This document shows, one piece after another, positions 24,336-32,554 of a stretch of DNA of 53,271 nucleotides. Within the stretch, counting starts at the first letter, position 1, and every line of letters starts with the position of its first letter. The notes under the pieces are model-generated. The model had not been told where the DNA came from. It did no database searches and was given only the letters and a program-made list of their open reading frames with translations. The translations under genes were made by a program, and so were the position numbers. The DNA is from Opitutales bacterium (GTDB lineage Bacteria > Verrucomicrobiota > Verrucomicrobiia > Opitutales > Oceanipulchritudinaceae), in assembly GCA_020831585.1 (NCBI GenBank), contig JAFIGE010000013.1, forward strand, positions 1-53,271. The letters run 5' to 3'.

Positions 24336-25544
24336 TCAGCGAACGTAGGCAAAGTCCGCCTGGTAGGTGTTGCGGAATTCCGACGGACTGAGCCGCTGGC
24401 TTTGACCGGTCTTTGTGTCCAATATCATGAGGTGGCTTCCGGTAGCGGTTCGCCGGGTGAAGATGAGGTGACGCCCGTCATTCAGCCAAACCGGTTCGAT
24501 CGCATCGCCCGCGCCCCGCGTGATTTGCCGGCTGGCGCGATCACGGAAGGAAAAGAGGGCGATTTCAAACTCCCGCCCGATGGCAGCGGTAAAGGCGATG
24601 AGATCGGCGTCGCGGGGATTCCATGCCGGCTCCGTGCAGTGGCGGCTGATGTCGGTGGGGATGCGGGTGGCGGGGCCGCCGCTGGCGCTCATCGTAAAGA
24701 GCTGCGGGCGGCCGGGCGTGTCCGAAACAAAGGCGAGGCGACGACCGTCCGGTGACCAAGAAGGGTCTGCTTCAACAGCGGGTGTGTGCGTGAGGCGGCG
24801 CAGATTGCGGCCCTGGGCATCGCTGACAAAGATTTCCGCATTACCGGAACCGCTCAGGACCATGGCCACTTCGCGTCCGTCGGGGCTGAAGTTGGCCCCG
24901 GTGTTGGTTCCCCGGAAACTGGCAAAGGTGGTTCGGCGGTTCGTCTCCAAGTCGATTGCATAAATATCGGGAAAACCGTTGCGGTGGTAGCTCGTGTAAA
25001 GGAGGCGGCGACCGTCCGGGGAGAGGTTGGGCAAGATCGCTTGCGAGCGGTCCCGGGTGAGCTGACGCGCATTCAGGAAAAAAAGATCGCTCACGTAAAC
25101 TTCGCTGGCCCCGGTGCGCTCCGAGATGAAGGCGATGGTGCCGGCAAAAAAGCCGGGGATATCCAGCGTCCGCTGGACGGCATGGTCGGCCGCCAGAAGC
25201 AGCGCCCGGTTGCGGTCGTTGGACCGAAAGGTCTGTTCCAAAAGCACTTGGCCCGCACTGCGCACGACGAGGTCCACGCCATCCCGCCCGTTAGGGTTGA
25301 AGGAGAAATCGAAATGGGTCGTTCCGCCGGATCGCACCTCGTAGGCTCCGTGCAGGGCAAAAGCAGACTGAGCCAGTCGTTCAAGCGAAGGGTCGGTTGA
25401 GCGGACGGTGATGTTGAACTCGCTCCGGGCGCGCCCTTCGATGACCCCAAGGTCGCCATCCGTCTGCGCCGGAAGGGGCACGGGGCTCCCCATGGACAAA
25501 ACAAACGCGCACAGGGCGAGGGTCGGCAGGATACGCGCGGGCAT
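24336..25544 (-). CDS. tolB: TolB-like periplasmic beta-propeller protein
   Basis: The product is 402 residues from the ATG at 25544, with a signal peptide of about 27 residues ending in VPLPAQ. Residues about 30-150 match the TolB N-terminal domain. The rest is a six-bladed WD40-like propeller with repeated motifs such as PNLSPDGRRLLYTS, ANFSPDGREVAMV and PSWSPDGRRLAFVSD. TolB works in the Tol-Pal system, which links the outer membrane to the cell wall and helps in cell division. No tolQ, tolR, tolA or pal is next to it. An ATG 13 codons farther upstream (25583) is an alternative start; neither has a clear ribosome-binding site. It is divergent from the mrp-type gene. Confidence 0.9.
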   Translation of the reverse strand: MPARILPTLALCAFVLSMGSPVPLPAQTDGDLGVIEGRARSEFNITVRSTDPSLERLAQSAFALHGAYEVRSGGTTHFDFSFNPNGRDGVDLVVRSAGQVLLEQTFRSNDRNRALLLAADHAVQRTLDIPGFFAGTIAFISERTGASEVYVSDLFFLNARQLTRDRSQAILPNLSPDGRRLLYTSYHRNGFPDIYAIDLETNRRTTFASFRGTNTGANFSPDGREVAMVLSGSGNAEIFVSDAQGRNLRRLTHTPAVEADPSWSPDGRRLAFVSDTPGRPQLFTMSASGGPATRIPTDISRHCTEPAWNPRDADLIAFTAAIGREFEIALFSFRDRASRQITRGAGDAIEPVWLNDGRHLIFTRRTATGSHLMILDTKTGQSQRLSPSEFRNTYQADFAYVR

Positions 25545-25709
25545 GGGCGGAATCAGTTGGAGAACTCGGAAAGATGGCATCATAAAACAATCTTGGAGCA
25601 GTTTTACCGCCACTGGCAAACAGCGATCATCGGAAATGCAAGAAATCCTTCGCTGTTCCCTTGCGCTGCGGCTTGCGCGGGAGGTGGAAACGGTGTCACT
25701 GTGCTCTCC

Positions 25710-26783
25710 ATGGATAAAGAAACCATTCGGCAAGCCCTGAAGGGCGTGAAATACCCCGGATTCAGCCGGGACATTGTTTCCTTTGGTCTGGTGCAGGACA
25801 TCTCTTTTGAGGATGGACGCGCCGCCATCCGGATTTCCGTGACAACGGCCGATCCGCAGGCACCCTTGCGCATAAAAGAAGATGCTCAGTCGGCGGTTTC
25901 GGCCCTCGAAGGAGTCGGTGAGGTGGAGGTAACCGTGTCCGTCGAGGCACCGAAAGGCGCGTCGGCTCCGGCGGGCGGAAGCGGGGGTAAACCCAGTCGG
26001 CTCGAAGGGGTGCGCAGTATTATCGCCGTGGCGAGCGGGAAAGGCGGGGTCGGGAAATCCACCTTTGCCGTGAATCTCGCCTGTGCGCTGGATCAGGCCC
26101 TCTCCGAGCGGGGTAACCACGATGGGGTGGGTATCCTCGATTGCGATATTTACGGACCATCCGTTCCCCTCATGATGGGGGTGGGTGGTCGTCCCGAGGT
26201 CACGGAAGAAACGATCTACCCGCCGGAGAATTTCGGTGTGAAGGTGATGTCGATGGCGCTGCTGGTGGATGCGGAAGCGCCTGTGGTGTGGCGCGGCCCG
26301 ATGATCAACAATGCCATCAGCCAATTTGCCAAGCATGTGGAGTGGGGGCGTTTGTCCGTTTTGGTGGTGGATTTGCCGCCAGGCACCGGGGATGCCCAGC
26401 TTTCGCTGGTGCAAACCTTTCCGGTGGACGGGGCCGTGATTGTCACCACGCCGCAGGCAGCCGCCGTTAATGTCGCCCGCCGGGGTGCCCGTATGTTTGG
26501 CAAGGTGAACGTGCCCCTCCTGGGCATTTGCGAGAACATGAGCTATTTGCTCCAACCCGATGGCAGCCGCCTGGCTGTGTTCGGTGAAGGGGGGGGGGCG
26601 GCCACAGCGGAGGCCCTGGGTGCCCCGCTCCTCGGGCAGGTGCCGCTTGACCCCGCTATCCGCGAGGGCGGGGATCGCGGGATCCCGATCATGAAGAGCC
26701 ATCCAAACAGCCCCGCCGCGCAGACCTTCATGGATATTGCGCGAAGCCTCCTCAAACGCCTCGAAGAAGAAAGAGCTCCTTGA
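25710..26783 (+). CDS. apbC: Mrp/ApbC-type Fe-S cluster carrier ATPase
   Basis: The 357-residue product has an N-terminal MIP18/DUF59 domain (about 1-80) and a P-loop NTPase domain with the deviant Walker A SGKGGVGKST at 109-118. ILDCDIYGPSVP, VVDLPPGTGDAQLS and GICENMSYL are characteristic of Mrp/NBP35. Members hold an Fe-S cluster and deliver it to client enzymes. The usual C-terminal CxxC bridging pair is not visible: after ENMSYL the sequence reads LQPDGSRLAVFGEGGG, where many members have CxxC. That difference suggests a variant cluster site. The start ATG at 25710 gives the usual MDKETIRQAL opening. Confidence 0.92.
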   Translation: MDKETIRQALKGVKYPGFSRDIVSFGLVQDISFEDGRAAIRISVTTADPQAPLRIKEDAQSAVSALEGVGEVEVTVSVEAPKGASAPAGGSGGKPSRLEGVRSIIAVASGKGGVGKSTFAVNLACALDQALSERGNHDGVGILDCDIYGPSVPLMMGVGGRPEVTEETIYPPENFGVKVMSMALLVDAEAPVVWRGPMINNAISQFAKHVEWGRLSVLVVDLPPGTGDAQLSLVQTFPVDGAVIVTTPQAAAVNVARRGARMFGKVNVPLLGICENMSYLLQPDGSRLAVFGEGGGAATAEALGAPLLGQVPLDPAIREGGDRGIPIMKSHPNSPAAQTFMDIARSLLKRLEEERAP

Positions 26784-26799
26784 TCTGTTCGCAAATCAT

Positions 26800-27340
26800 A
26801 TGAAAATCACTAAATTGTTTCTTCTCCCTCTCCTGATTATTTACCGGGTGTCAAACGACTCAACAAGGGTCGCCGCAGACCGATCCCGTGCAGATGGCCT
26901 TGATGGATATCTATGGCGGAAATTTGCAGCGTGCAGAGAGGCGATTGAACGCCGCTGAAGCGAGTTACGCGGAACAAGGCAACGAGGTCGGGCGGCACGA
27001 GGTCGCCTTGGCTCGGGGTCAACTCCACAAGTTTCGAGGCCTTAACGATGAGAGCCTTGAAGTCACGCGGAAGTCGCTAGAATTTTTCCTTGAGTGTTCC
27101 ATGTATTTCCACGCTGCCGCCGCTTACTCGAATTTAGGTCACGTTCATGCTATCGAAGAGAGAGATCCGGAGGCGTGTGCATACTTTTCGAAAGCCATTT
27201 CCACTTATGAAAAGGGCAGGTCCGTAAATCCACGAGGAGAGATTCCATTCTATTCCGGCGCCGGGGACTTCCTCACGCAGATGCAGTCGTTTCGTGAGCA
27301 GTTGGGCTGCGCCCGGTTCACGAGCGATGGCGGCGAGTGA
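26800..27340 (+). pseudogene. TPR-type lipoprotein with a frameshift after the signal sequence
   Basis: The ATG at 26800 opens a classical lipoprotein signal (MKITKLFLLPLLI), but that frame never reaches a lipobox. One base out of phase, the frame that begins after 26836 reads LFTGCQTTQQG, a lipobox with its Cys, and runs on to a TGA at 27338-27340. That second frame encodes two TPR-like helical pairs (residues such as AERRLNAAEASYAEQGN, and YFHAAAAYSNLGHVHAIEE). The signal and the mature protein therefore look like one gene broken by a single-base indel near 26830-26850. It may be a true pseudogene, a phase-variable junction or a sequencing error. A GTG at 26888 could start a shorter cytoplasmic form. 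Confidence 0.6.
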
Positions 27341-27429
27341 GGGGGCGTTGTCCGGGGCTTCGGTCTGAGAAAACATCCGATGGCTTACGGGCATTGCGTA
27401 TCCGCTTCGGTTTGGAGAAACTACCCTCC

Positions 27430-27458
27430 TTGACACCTCACGCGAGGAGAGCAATATT
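27430..27458 (+). promoter_or_regulatory. promoter with inverted repeat upstream of toxin-antitoxin operon
   Basis: TTGACA (27430-27435) and AATATT (27453-27458) are separated by exactly 17 bases, a good sigma70-type pair. The spacer contains CCTC-ACGC-GAGG (27436-27447), an inverted repeat, where an antitoxin could bind to repress its own operon. The expected start point, about 7 bases after the -10 box, falls on the ATG at 27465, so the message could be leaderless. A GAGGAG at 27444-27449 is too far from the ATG to be an ideal ribosome-binding site. Confidence 0.55.
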
Positions 27459-27464
27459 CCCCAC

Positions 27465-27680
27465 ATGAAAGTCATCCTGCCGCTCAAAGAAATGACGCTT
27501 TCCGAAAAAATGGGCATAATGGAGAAAATCTGGTCCGACTTGGCGGGCGGACAGGAATACACGCCGCCGGACTGGCATAGCCGCATCCTTGAGGAGCGGG
27601 CCAAACTCGTTGAATCCGGGGCCGTTGGCTTTACGGACTGGGAGACGGCCAAGGACCAAATCCGGAATCGCGTTTCGTGA
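27465..27680 (+). CDS. antitoxin, addiction-module component family
   Basis: The 71-residue product matches the family of short antitoxins often annotated as addiction module component (TIGR02574 type). It opens MKVILPLKEMTLSEKMGIMEKIW and carries PPDWHSRILEERAK, then a segment ending IRNRVS that should bind the toxin. It should neutralise the toxin encoded next and, with it, repress the operon. Its stop overlaps the GTG start of the toxin by four bases (GTGA). Confidence 0.85.
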   Translation: MKVILPLKEMTLSEKMGIMEKIWSDLAGGQEYTPPDWHSRILEERAKLVESGAVGFTDWETAKDQIRNRVS

Positions 27681-27997
27681 GAGTCCGGATTTTCGACAAC
27701 GCCAAGCTGGACCTTGTCGATGGATTCGCCTTCTACGAGAACCAGGCCGATGGCGTGGGGCATTATTTTCTGGATTCCCTCTTTGCGGATATCGATTCCC
27801 TCGCCCTCTACGCAGGAACCCATCGCAAGCGACCAGAGGGGTTTCACTGGATGCTGTCCAAGCGCTTTCCCTATGCCGTTTATTACACAGTGGTCGACGA
27901 CCTTGTTTCCGTTCACGCCGTCCTCGACTCTCGGCAAGACCCGGGTCAGATCGAAGAGCGCCTCAGACAGGAGCGAACCAGACGGTGGAGTCAATGA
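27677..27997 (+). CDS. ParE/RelE-superfamily toxin
   Basis: The 106-residue product has the RelE/ParE fold pattern: VRIFDNAKLDLVDGFAFYENQ near the N terminus and a core RFPYAVYYTVVDDLVSVHAVLDSRQDP. This fits type II toxins; ParE members poison gyrase, while RelE members cut mRNA on the ribosome. The ParE-type spacing and its pairing with an addiction-module antitoxin favour ParE-like. The start is GTG at 27677, inside the stop of the antitoxin, so translation is coupled. The C-terminal tail is basic (RQERTRRWSQ). Confidence 0.88.
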   Translation: MRVRIFDNAKLDLVDGFAFYENQADGVGHYFLDSLFADIDSLALYAGTHRKRPEGFHWMLSKRFPYAVYYTVVDDLVSVHAVLDSRQDPGQIEERLRQERTRRWSQ

Positions 27998-28154
27998 GTG
28001 TTCGGCTGTCGCTCCACACTCATGACTCACCTTCACGAAAAAGACGGTTTTGTCCTTTTCCTAAGGAAAAACGCTTGTCTCGATTTATCGAATGCGGCTC
28101 AATTTGCGTCATAGCTAATTTTTCGCTGAAGTTTCTCCTGAAACATTGGTTTGA

Positions 28155-28175
28155 CCAGTGGGGTTTCCTCACTGG
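28155..28175. other. 9-bp hairpin between toxin and next gene
   Basis: CCAGTGGGG (28155-28163) pairs with CCTCACTGG (28167-28175) around a TTT loop; all nine pairs are Watson-Crick except one G-T. It lies 157 bases after the toxin and 23 bases before the next ATG. There is no T-run after it on either strand, so it is not a standard intrinsic terminator. It may be an mRNA structure. A second palindrome, TTTTCCTAAGGAAAA, lies near 28055. Confidence 0.35.
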
Positions 28176-28198
28176 CTAGTCCCCAAGGCCGATGCCCC

Positions 28199-28504
28199 AT
28201 GAAACTCGATCCACCAAACGACCACAAATCCCAAGACTTTCTCAAACGCTCCAGCCTCTATCAGGAGTTTCTGGCGGAGCGTGAGGAAATTTTGCGTCAC
28301 AAGTGGATTGAGTCAGAAAAGGCGGGCAAAGATATCGGCTTTGAGCGCGCCCTGCTCGATTGGATTCGCAATCATCGCGACGGATGGCGGGTGGCCCGGC
28401 GCACGGGGCGGTTTCCCGCGTCCTCGCGCAGAGGGATCCCGGAGGAGGCCGAGAGCGACTCCTCGATAACAAAGACCGAGGGTGCGGGGAAGCGATTTTC
28501 GTGA
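28199..28504 (+). CDS. small conserved-looking protein, 101 aa, unknown function
   Basis: The first 60 residues are charged and helical (LAEREEILRHKWIESEKAGKDIG, then FERALLDWIRNHRDGWR). The pattern recalls short PVC-group proteins annotated near DUF4032, but I hold that link only weakly. The last 40 residues are low-complexity, rich in Arg, Ser and Glu. There is no signal or membrane segment. The ATG at 28199 was chosen over an upstream in-frame start at 28151 that would run through the hairpin. It lies 90 bases before the phosphofructokinase gene. Its role is unknown. Confidence 0.6.
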   Translation: MKLDPPNDHKSQDFLKRSSLYQEFLAEREEILRHKWIESEKAGKDIGFERALLDWIRNHRDGWRVARRTGRFPASSRRGIPEEAESDSSITKTEGAGKRFS

Positions 28505-28594
28505 GGTTTTCAGACGCCCCACTTTGAGGTGGCCGAAAATTCCCTTGTTTCCAAACTTGCCAGTTGGGCGGGACGGGGCAGCATCGCCCTCGCT

Positions 28595-29824
28595 ATGATC
28601 AAACGACCGAAAAAAGTCGCCCTCTTGACCGCCGGGGGCCTCGCCCCTTGCTTGAACGCTGCCGTCGCCGGCCTCATACGCCGCTACACGGAGATCGATC
28701 CTTCGATTGAAATTATTGCCTATCGCAGTGGCTACAAGGGCCTCCTTCTGGGGGACTCCTACAAAGTCGATGCCGATGTGCGCGAAAATATTGATGTACT
28801 CTTCTCCTTCGGAGGAAGTGCAATTGGAAACAGCCGGGTGAAGCTCACGAATGTTTCGGACTGCGTGAAACGCGGCCTCGTCAGAGAAGGCGAAGATCCG
28901 CAAAAGAAGGCTGCCGACCAGCTGGTTCGCGATGGCGTCGATGTGCTGCACACCATCGGGGGCGATGACACCAATACAGCCGCCGCGGATCTCGCCAAAT
29001 TTCTTGCCGGAAACAACTACGACTTGACCGTCATCGGTCTTCCGAAAACGGTCGATAACGACGTCATTCCCATTCGCCAGAGCCTTGGCGCGTGGACCGC
29101 CGCCGAGGAGGGCGCGCGCTTCTTTGAAAACGTTGTCAATGAATACAACGCCAACCCGCGGATGCTCATCGTCCACGAGGTGATGGGCCGCCATTGCGGT
29201 TGGCTTACGGCGGCCACCGCCCGGGCCTATCGCGATTTGATCGATCACGACGAGTATCTTCCCGAGCTGGGACTTTCCATGGAAAATCTTGATGTGCACG
29301 CTGTTTATGTGCCCGAGATGGAAATCGATCTCGATGCCGAGGCGGATCGCCTGAAAGGGATCATGGATGAGATCGATAACGTGAATATCTTTGTCTCGGA
29401 GGGAGCCGGTGTTGACGCGATCGTGGCCAAGATGGAAGCCGCCGGGGAAACCGTCCCCCGCGATGCCTTTGGCCACGTGAAGCTCGATGCCGTCAATCCC
29501 GGAGCCTATTTCGCAAAACAGTTTGCCTCCCGTCTCGGAGCGGAAAAAGTGCTCGTGCAGAAGAGCGGTTATTTCGGGCGCGCCGCTGCCGCCAACCCCG
29601 ATGATCTACGTCTCATCCAAAGCTGTGTGGATACGGCGGTGGATTGTGCAATGCGCCGTGAAGGCGGGGTGATCGGGCATGATGAAGAACGCGGCGGTGC
29701 CCTCCGTGCGATCGAGTTTGAACGCATCAAGGGGGGCAAGCCCTTTGATATCGACGTGGATTGGTTTGTCGACCTGCTCGACGCCATCGATCAGCCCAAG
29801 GGGAAAAAGATCGCCGCGCATTGA
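28595..29824 (+). CDS. pfp: PPi-type 6-phosphofructokinase
   Basis: The 409-residue product has GGDDTNTAA at 122-130 and PKTVDNDV at 150-157. The second Asp in GGDD (instead of Gly) and Lys in PKTxDND are the marks of pyrophosphate-dependent enzymes, which interconvert fructose 6-phosphate and fructose 1,6-bisphosphate reversibly. Other family features are LTAGGLAPCLNAAV at the start and VHEVMGRHCGWL. The length is near normal for the group with an ADP/PPi-type insertion. The ATG at 28595 begins the usual MIKRPKKVALLTAGG; an upstream GTG at 28529 would add an unrelated extension. It acts in the cytoplasm. A nucleotidyltransferase-kinase fusion follows 55 bases later. Confidence 0.92.
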   Translation: MIKRPKKVALLTAGGLAPCLNAAVAGLIRRYTEIDPSIEIIAYRSGYKGLLLGDSYKVDADVRENIDVLFSFGGSAIGNSRVKLTNVSDCVKRGLVREGEDPQKKAADQLVRDGVDVLHTIGGDDTNTAAADLAKFLAGNNYDLTVIGLPKTVDNDVIPIRQSLGAWTAAEEGARFFENVVNEYNANPRMLIVHEVMGRHCGWLTAATARAYRDLIDHDEYLPELGLSMENLDVHAVYVPEMEIDLDAEADRLKGIMDEIDNVNIFVSEGAGVDAIVAKMEAAGETVPRDAFGHVKLDAVNPGAYFAKQFASRLGAEKVLVQKSGYFGRAAAANPDDLRLIQSCVDTAVDCAMRREGGVIGHDEERGGALRAIEFERIKGGKPFDIDVDWFVDLLDAIDQPKGKKIAAH

Positions 29825-29879
29825 TTTTTGCCCGCGGTCGTCTGCCCGCGCCCTGCTTCACCCATCCTCACCCCATTCT

Positions 29880-30965
29880 ATGATCAAAGTCTTCGTTTCC
29901 GGTTGCTACGATATTCTCCACGCGGGCCACCTTGAGTTTTTCCGTCAGGCGCGCGCCCTGGGCGATCACCTGACGGTGTGTTTTGCCTCGTCCGGTGTGC
30001 TTTGGGAGCACAAGCAACGCCGCTCATCCCTGCCGGACGAGCACAAGCGCGCGCTTCTCGAAGCGCTCGACATGGTGGACGATGTGGTGATTGGGGAGGG
30101 GATGGATTTGGGGTTGGATTTCCTCGATCACTTCTTTCGCGTGCATCCTCAGATTCTGGCGGTAACGGATGACGACCAATATGAAAATCAGAAGCGGGCG
30201 ATCTGCGACCAGATCGGCTGTAAGTATATGAAATTGCCCAAGCTGCCGCCAAGCTTTGAACCAGTCTCCACGAGCCAGATCGTGCGCTGGATCAAAGCTC
30301 CCCTGGAGGCTCCTTTGCGGGTTGATTTCGCCGGCGGATGGCTCGATGTGCCGCGGTATGCGCGGAGCGGAGGATATATCGTCAATTGCTCCATTTCTCC
30401 AACCGTCAGTCTCAAGCAATGGGACTACCATCTCAACTCCGGCCTCGGCGGCAGCGGAGCCTGGGCCCTGCTCAATGGGAAGAGCGGTGTCGAAGATGAG
30501 TTGGCCCTCGGTGTCGGCTGGCAGGATCCCGCCGTGATTTCGGAGACCGGCTTGTGCGTTTGGCGGAGCGGTCCCCGCCCGGTCCTCGATTTCAAGTTGA
30601 ATGGAGATTGGCTCGCCGGGAAGCTGGCCCTCTTGTGGACGGGTAAGCCGCACGATACCCCCGGCGTCGTCGATCAGGAGCGGGACTACGACCGGATCGA
30701 ACTCTCGGGCAAAATCGCGCGGGAGGGGCTCCTCAACCGCGATCTGCGGGAATTCGCCGAAGGCATCCGCGTTTACCACGAAATGCAACTCGCCGAGGGT
30801 ATGGATGTCCTGCCGGACGCGGCCGGAGCGCTTGCCCACAAATACTGCGGGGGCGGGTGGGGAGGCTATGCGGTTTATCTCTTCGAAGATATGACCGCTC
30901 GCGATGCCTGGGTGGCAATCGATACCGCGCAGCGACGGGTAATTGAGCCCCTTACGCGGCCCTGA
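29880..30965 (+). CDS. nucleotidyltransferase fused to GHMP-kinase-like domain
   Basis: Residues 1 to about 140 form a cytidylyltransferase-type domain: VSGCYDILHAGHLEF with HxGH at 14-17, and PVSTSQIVRWIK at 129-140 as the TxIxxR-like signature. Residues about 145-361 resemble a GHMP kinase: APLRVDFAGGWLDVPRY (motif 1), SGLGGSGAWALLNG at 187-200 (a glycine-rich motif 2), and KYCGGGWGGYAVYLF near the C terminus (motif 3). Such a protein could phosphorylate a sugar or alcohol and then activate it with a nucleotide, in the cytoplasm, in the style of the FKP or HddA/HddC enzymes. The substrate cannot be read. The GHMP part is compact and lacks some usual length, so it may be a non-catalytic version. 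It follows the PPi-phosphofructokinase on the same strand. Confidence 0.8.
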   Translation: MIKVFVSGCYDILHAGHLEFFRQARALGDHLTVCFASSGVLWEHKQRRSSLPDEHKRALLEALDMVDDVVIGEGMDLGLDFLDHFFRVHPQILAVTDDDQYENQKRAICDQIGCKYMKLPKLPPSFEPVSTSQIVRWIKAPLEAPLRVDFAGGWLDVPRYARSGGYIVNCSISPTVSLKQWDYHLNSGLGGSGAWALLNGKSGVEDELALGVGWQDPAVISETGLCVWRSGPRPVLDFKLNGDWLAGKLALLWTGKPHDTPGVVDQERDYDRIELSGKIAREGLLNRDLREFAEGIRVYHEMQLAEGMDVLPDAAGALAHKYCGGGWGGYAVYLFEDMTARDAWVAIDTAQRRVIEPLTRP

Positions 30966-31099
30966 GGTTTGCCCGAAATGCGCTCTTCGGGGAACAGCCG
31001 CTCTTTCAAATCCACATTCTGCGGCGTATCCGAAACGTTTCTGTGACAGCCTTGATATCGATTTGACCTTATACATTGTGGGAGAAGCCTCCCTCCCTG

Positions 31100-32236
31100 A
31101 TGAAGGCTCTCCTTTCCAAATGGTCGGCTGTATTGACGGCTGCTTGCGCCGCCCTTGTTTGCTTTCCGCTTTCGCAAAAAGCTCATTTTTTTCCGCTGGC
31201 CGCCCAGGACGCCAAGTGGTTTGGCTCGTTCCAAGAAACGGGCTTTGGGTGGATCTACCATGCCGAGCACGGGTGGGCGCACCCGGCCGATTTGCCGAGC
31301 GGCGAGTTCTGGTGGTTTGACCTTGGGCTGCAGCGTTGGCTTTGGACCGCAGAGACTGTCTACCCATGGATCTATGCGGGGAGCAGTGCAAACGAGTGGC
31401 TGCTTCTACAACCAAACGGTCAGCCCGGGGAACGCTTTTTCTACCAGTCCGAAGCGGCGCAATGGGTCCATGAGAGTCTCCTTCGCGGGGACTCGGGGAA
31501 CCCGCTTCCTATCGTCGGAAGCCTTACCTTTATCGAAGGGGGTGTATTGCTCCCAAACTACCCGCGTGAAGCAGTTGACGTGGGTTCTTTTTGGATCGGC
31601 ACCCATGAGGTGACTTGGGGAGAGTGGAAGTTGGTTACCGATTGGGCAGGACAGAATGGCTATAATCTCGAACGAGGGGAGGTCTGCGCCGATGACCACC
31701 CCGTGCACTCCGTGAGCTGGTTAGCCGCTGTGAGATGGTGCAATGCGAAAAGCGAGATGGAAGGCTTGGAGCCAGCCTACTGGATTGGCGGCGCTGTTTT
31801 CCGGGCGCAACTTCCTGTCTTTTCTCCGGTGATCTGGAAAGAGGAGGCAAATGGTTACCGCCTTCCGACAGAGAATGAGTGGGAGTTCGCCGCACGCGGA
31901 GGCATTCATTCACTCGGATTTCAGTTCAGTGGAAGCAACGAAGAATCGGAGGTCGCCTGGACGGTTCATAACTCACAAAATCCCACCTGCGATCTTGCCT
32001 TCGGTCGGGGGAGCCACCCGGTTGGCCAAAAGAGACCAAACGAACTGGGTCTCTATGACATGAGCGGAAACATTGCTGAGTGGTGTTGGGACGAAGTTGG
32101 CTCTTCCGGTCATCGCAGTGTGCGCGGAGGATCCTGGGATGAAATGGGAACGAGCGCCTTTACCCGCTCCAGAGGGGCAGCCGACCCTTGGTTTGGTCTT
32201 AAATCCCAGGGTTTCCGGCTGAGCCGAAATCCATGA
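31100..32236 (+). CDS. secreted FGE/sulfatase-modifying-factor-like protein
   Basis: The product is 378 residues from the ATG at 31100. A hydrophobic N terminus (LTAACAALVCFPL) is a signal or anchor. Residues about 38-105 are unusually rich in Trp, with the pattern WFGSFQETGFGWIYHAEHGW and YPWIYAGSSANEWLLLQ, a module common beside surface proteins of Verrucomicrobiota. The rest is an FGE-sulfatase fold: GTHEVTWGEWKLVT, YRLPTENEWEFAARGG, LYDMSGNIAEWCWDE and VRGGSWDE at the usual spacing. Known members oxidise a Cys in sulfatases to formylglycine, but many such paralogues are only binding domains. No sulfatase gene is seen in the window, so the substrate is open. Confidence 0.85.
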   Translation: MKALLSKWSAVLTAACAALVCFPLSQKAHFFPLAAQDAKWFGSFQETGFGWIYHAEHGWAHPADLPSGEFWWFDLGLQRWLWTAETVYPWIYAGSSANEWLLLQPNGQPGERFFYQSEAAQWVHESLLRGDSGNPLPIVGSLTFIEGGVLLPNYPREAVDVGSFWIGTHEVTWGEWKLVTDWAGQNGYNLERGEVCADDHPVHSVSWLAAVRWCNAKSEMEGLEPAYWIGGAVFRAQLPVFSPVIWKEEANGYRLPTENEWEFAARGGIHSLGFQFSGSNEESEVAWTVHNSQNPTCDLAFGRGSHPVGQKRPNELGLYDMSGNIAEWCWDEVGSSGHRSVRGGSWDEMGTSAFTRSRGAADPWFGLKSQGFRLSRNP

Positions 32237-32311
32237 ACGAAAGGAGCGCACGGTGAAAGCCGTTATGGCCGAGCCTCACTCGCGTGGAGCTGGAAGAGCG
32301 GCGTCCCTTCC

Positions 32312-32554
32312 TCAATTCGTTTGCCGCGACCGGTAGTCCTGCAAAACCATCCAAAACATGTGCGTGGCGAAATAGAACACGCCAGCCATGCTCAAAGCCG
32401 TGAGGGCTGAGCCAATATTGACCCAAAGCGGATCCGGAAACGGCATGTGGCCGCGCAGCAGAATGGTGAAGACACCCCAGAACAAAAGAGTGAGGACAAT
32501 GCTCACAACCTGAAAGCCTTTGCCTGCGTATTTCGCGTAGTTGTCGGTCGACAT
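32312..32554 (-). CDS. small membrane protein, 80 aa
   Basis: The product has two membrane segments, about residues 15-33 (VVSIVLTLLFWGVFTILL) and about 46-70 (NIGSALTALSMAGVFYFATHMFW), and a short tail YRSRQTN. The start ATG is at 32552-32554 and lacks a clear ribosome-binding site. It is convergent with the FGE-like gene and lies between it and the giant gene on the same strand as the latter. I recognise no family. Its role is unknown. Confidence 0.65.
   Translation of the reverse strand: MSTDNYAKYAGKGFQVVSIVLTLLFWGVFTILLRGHMPFPDPLWVNIGSALTALSMAGVFYFATHMFWMVLQDYRSRQTN

Noticed and set aside
24336-26702. Full 788-codon minus-strand frame as one protein.
   Set aside because: Only the last about 402 residues are TolB with its signal peptide; the earlier part is antisense of the mrp-type gene.
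28155-28175. Hairpin as an intrinsic terminator of the toxin operon.
   Set aside because: No T-run follows it on either strand and it is far from the toxin stop.
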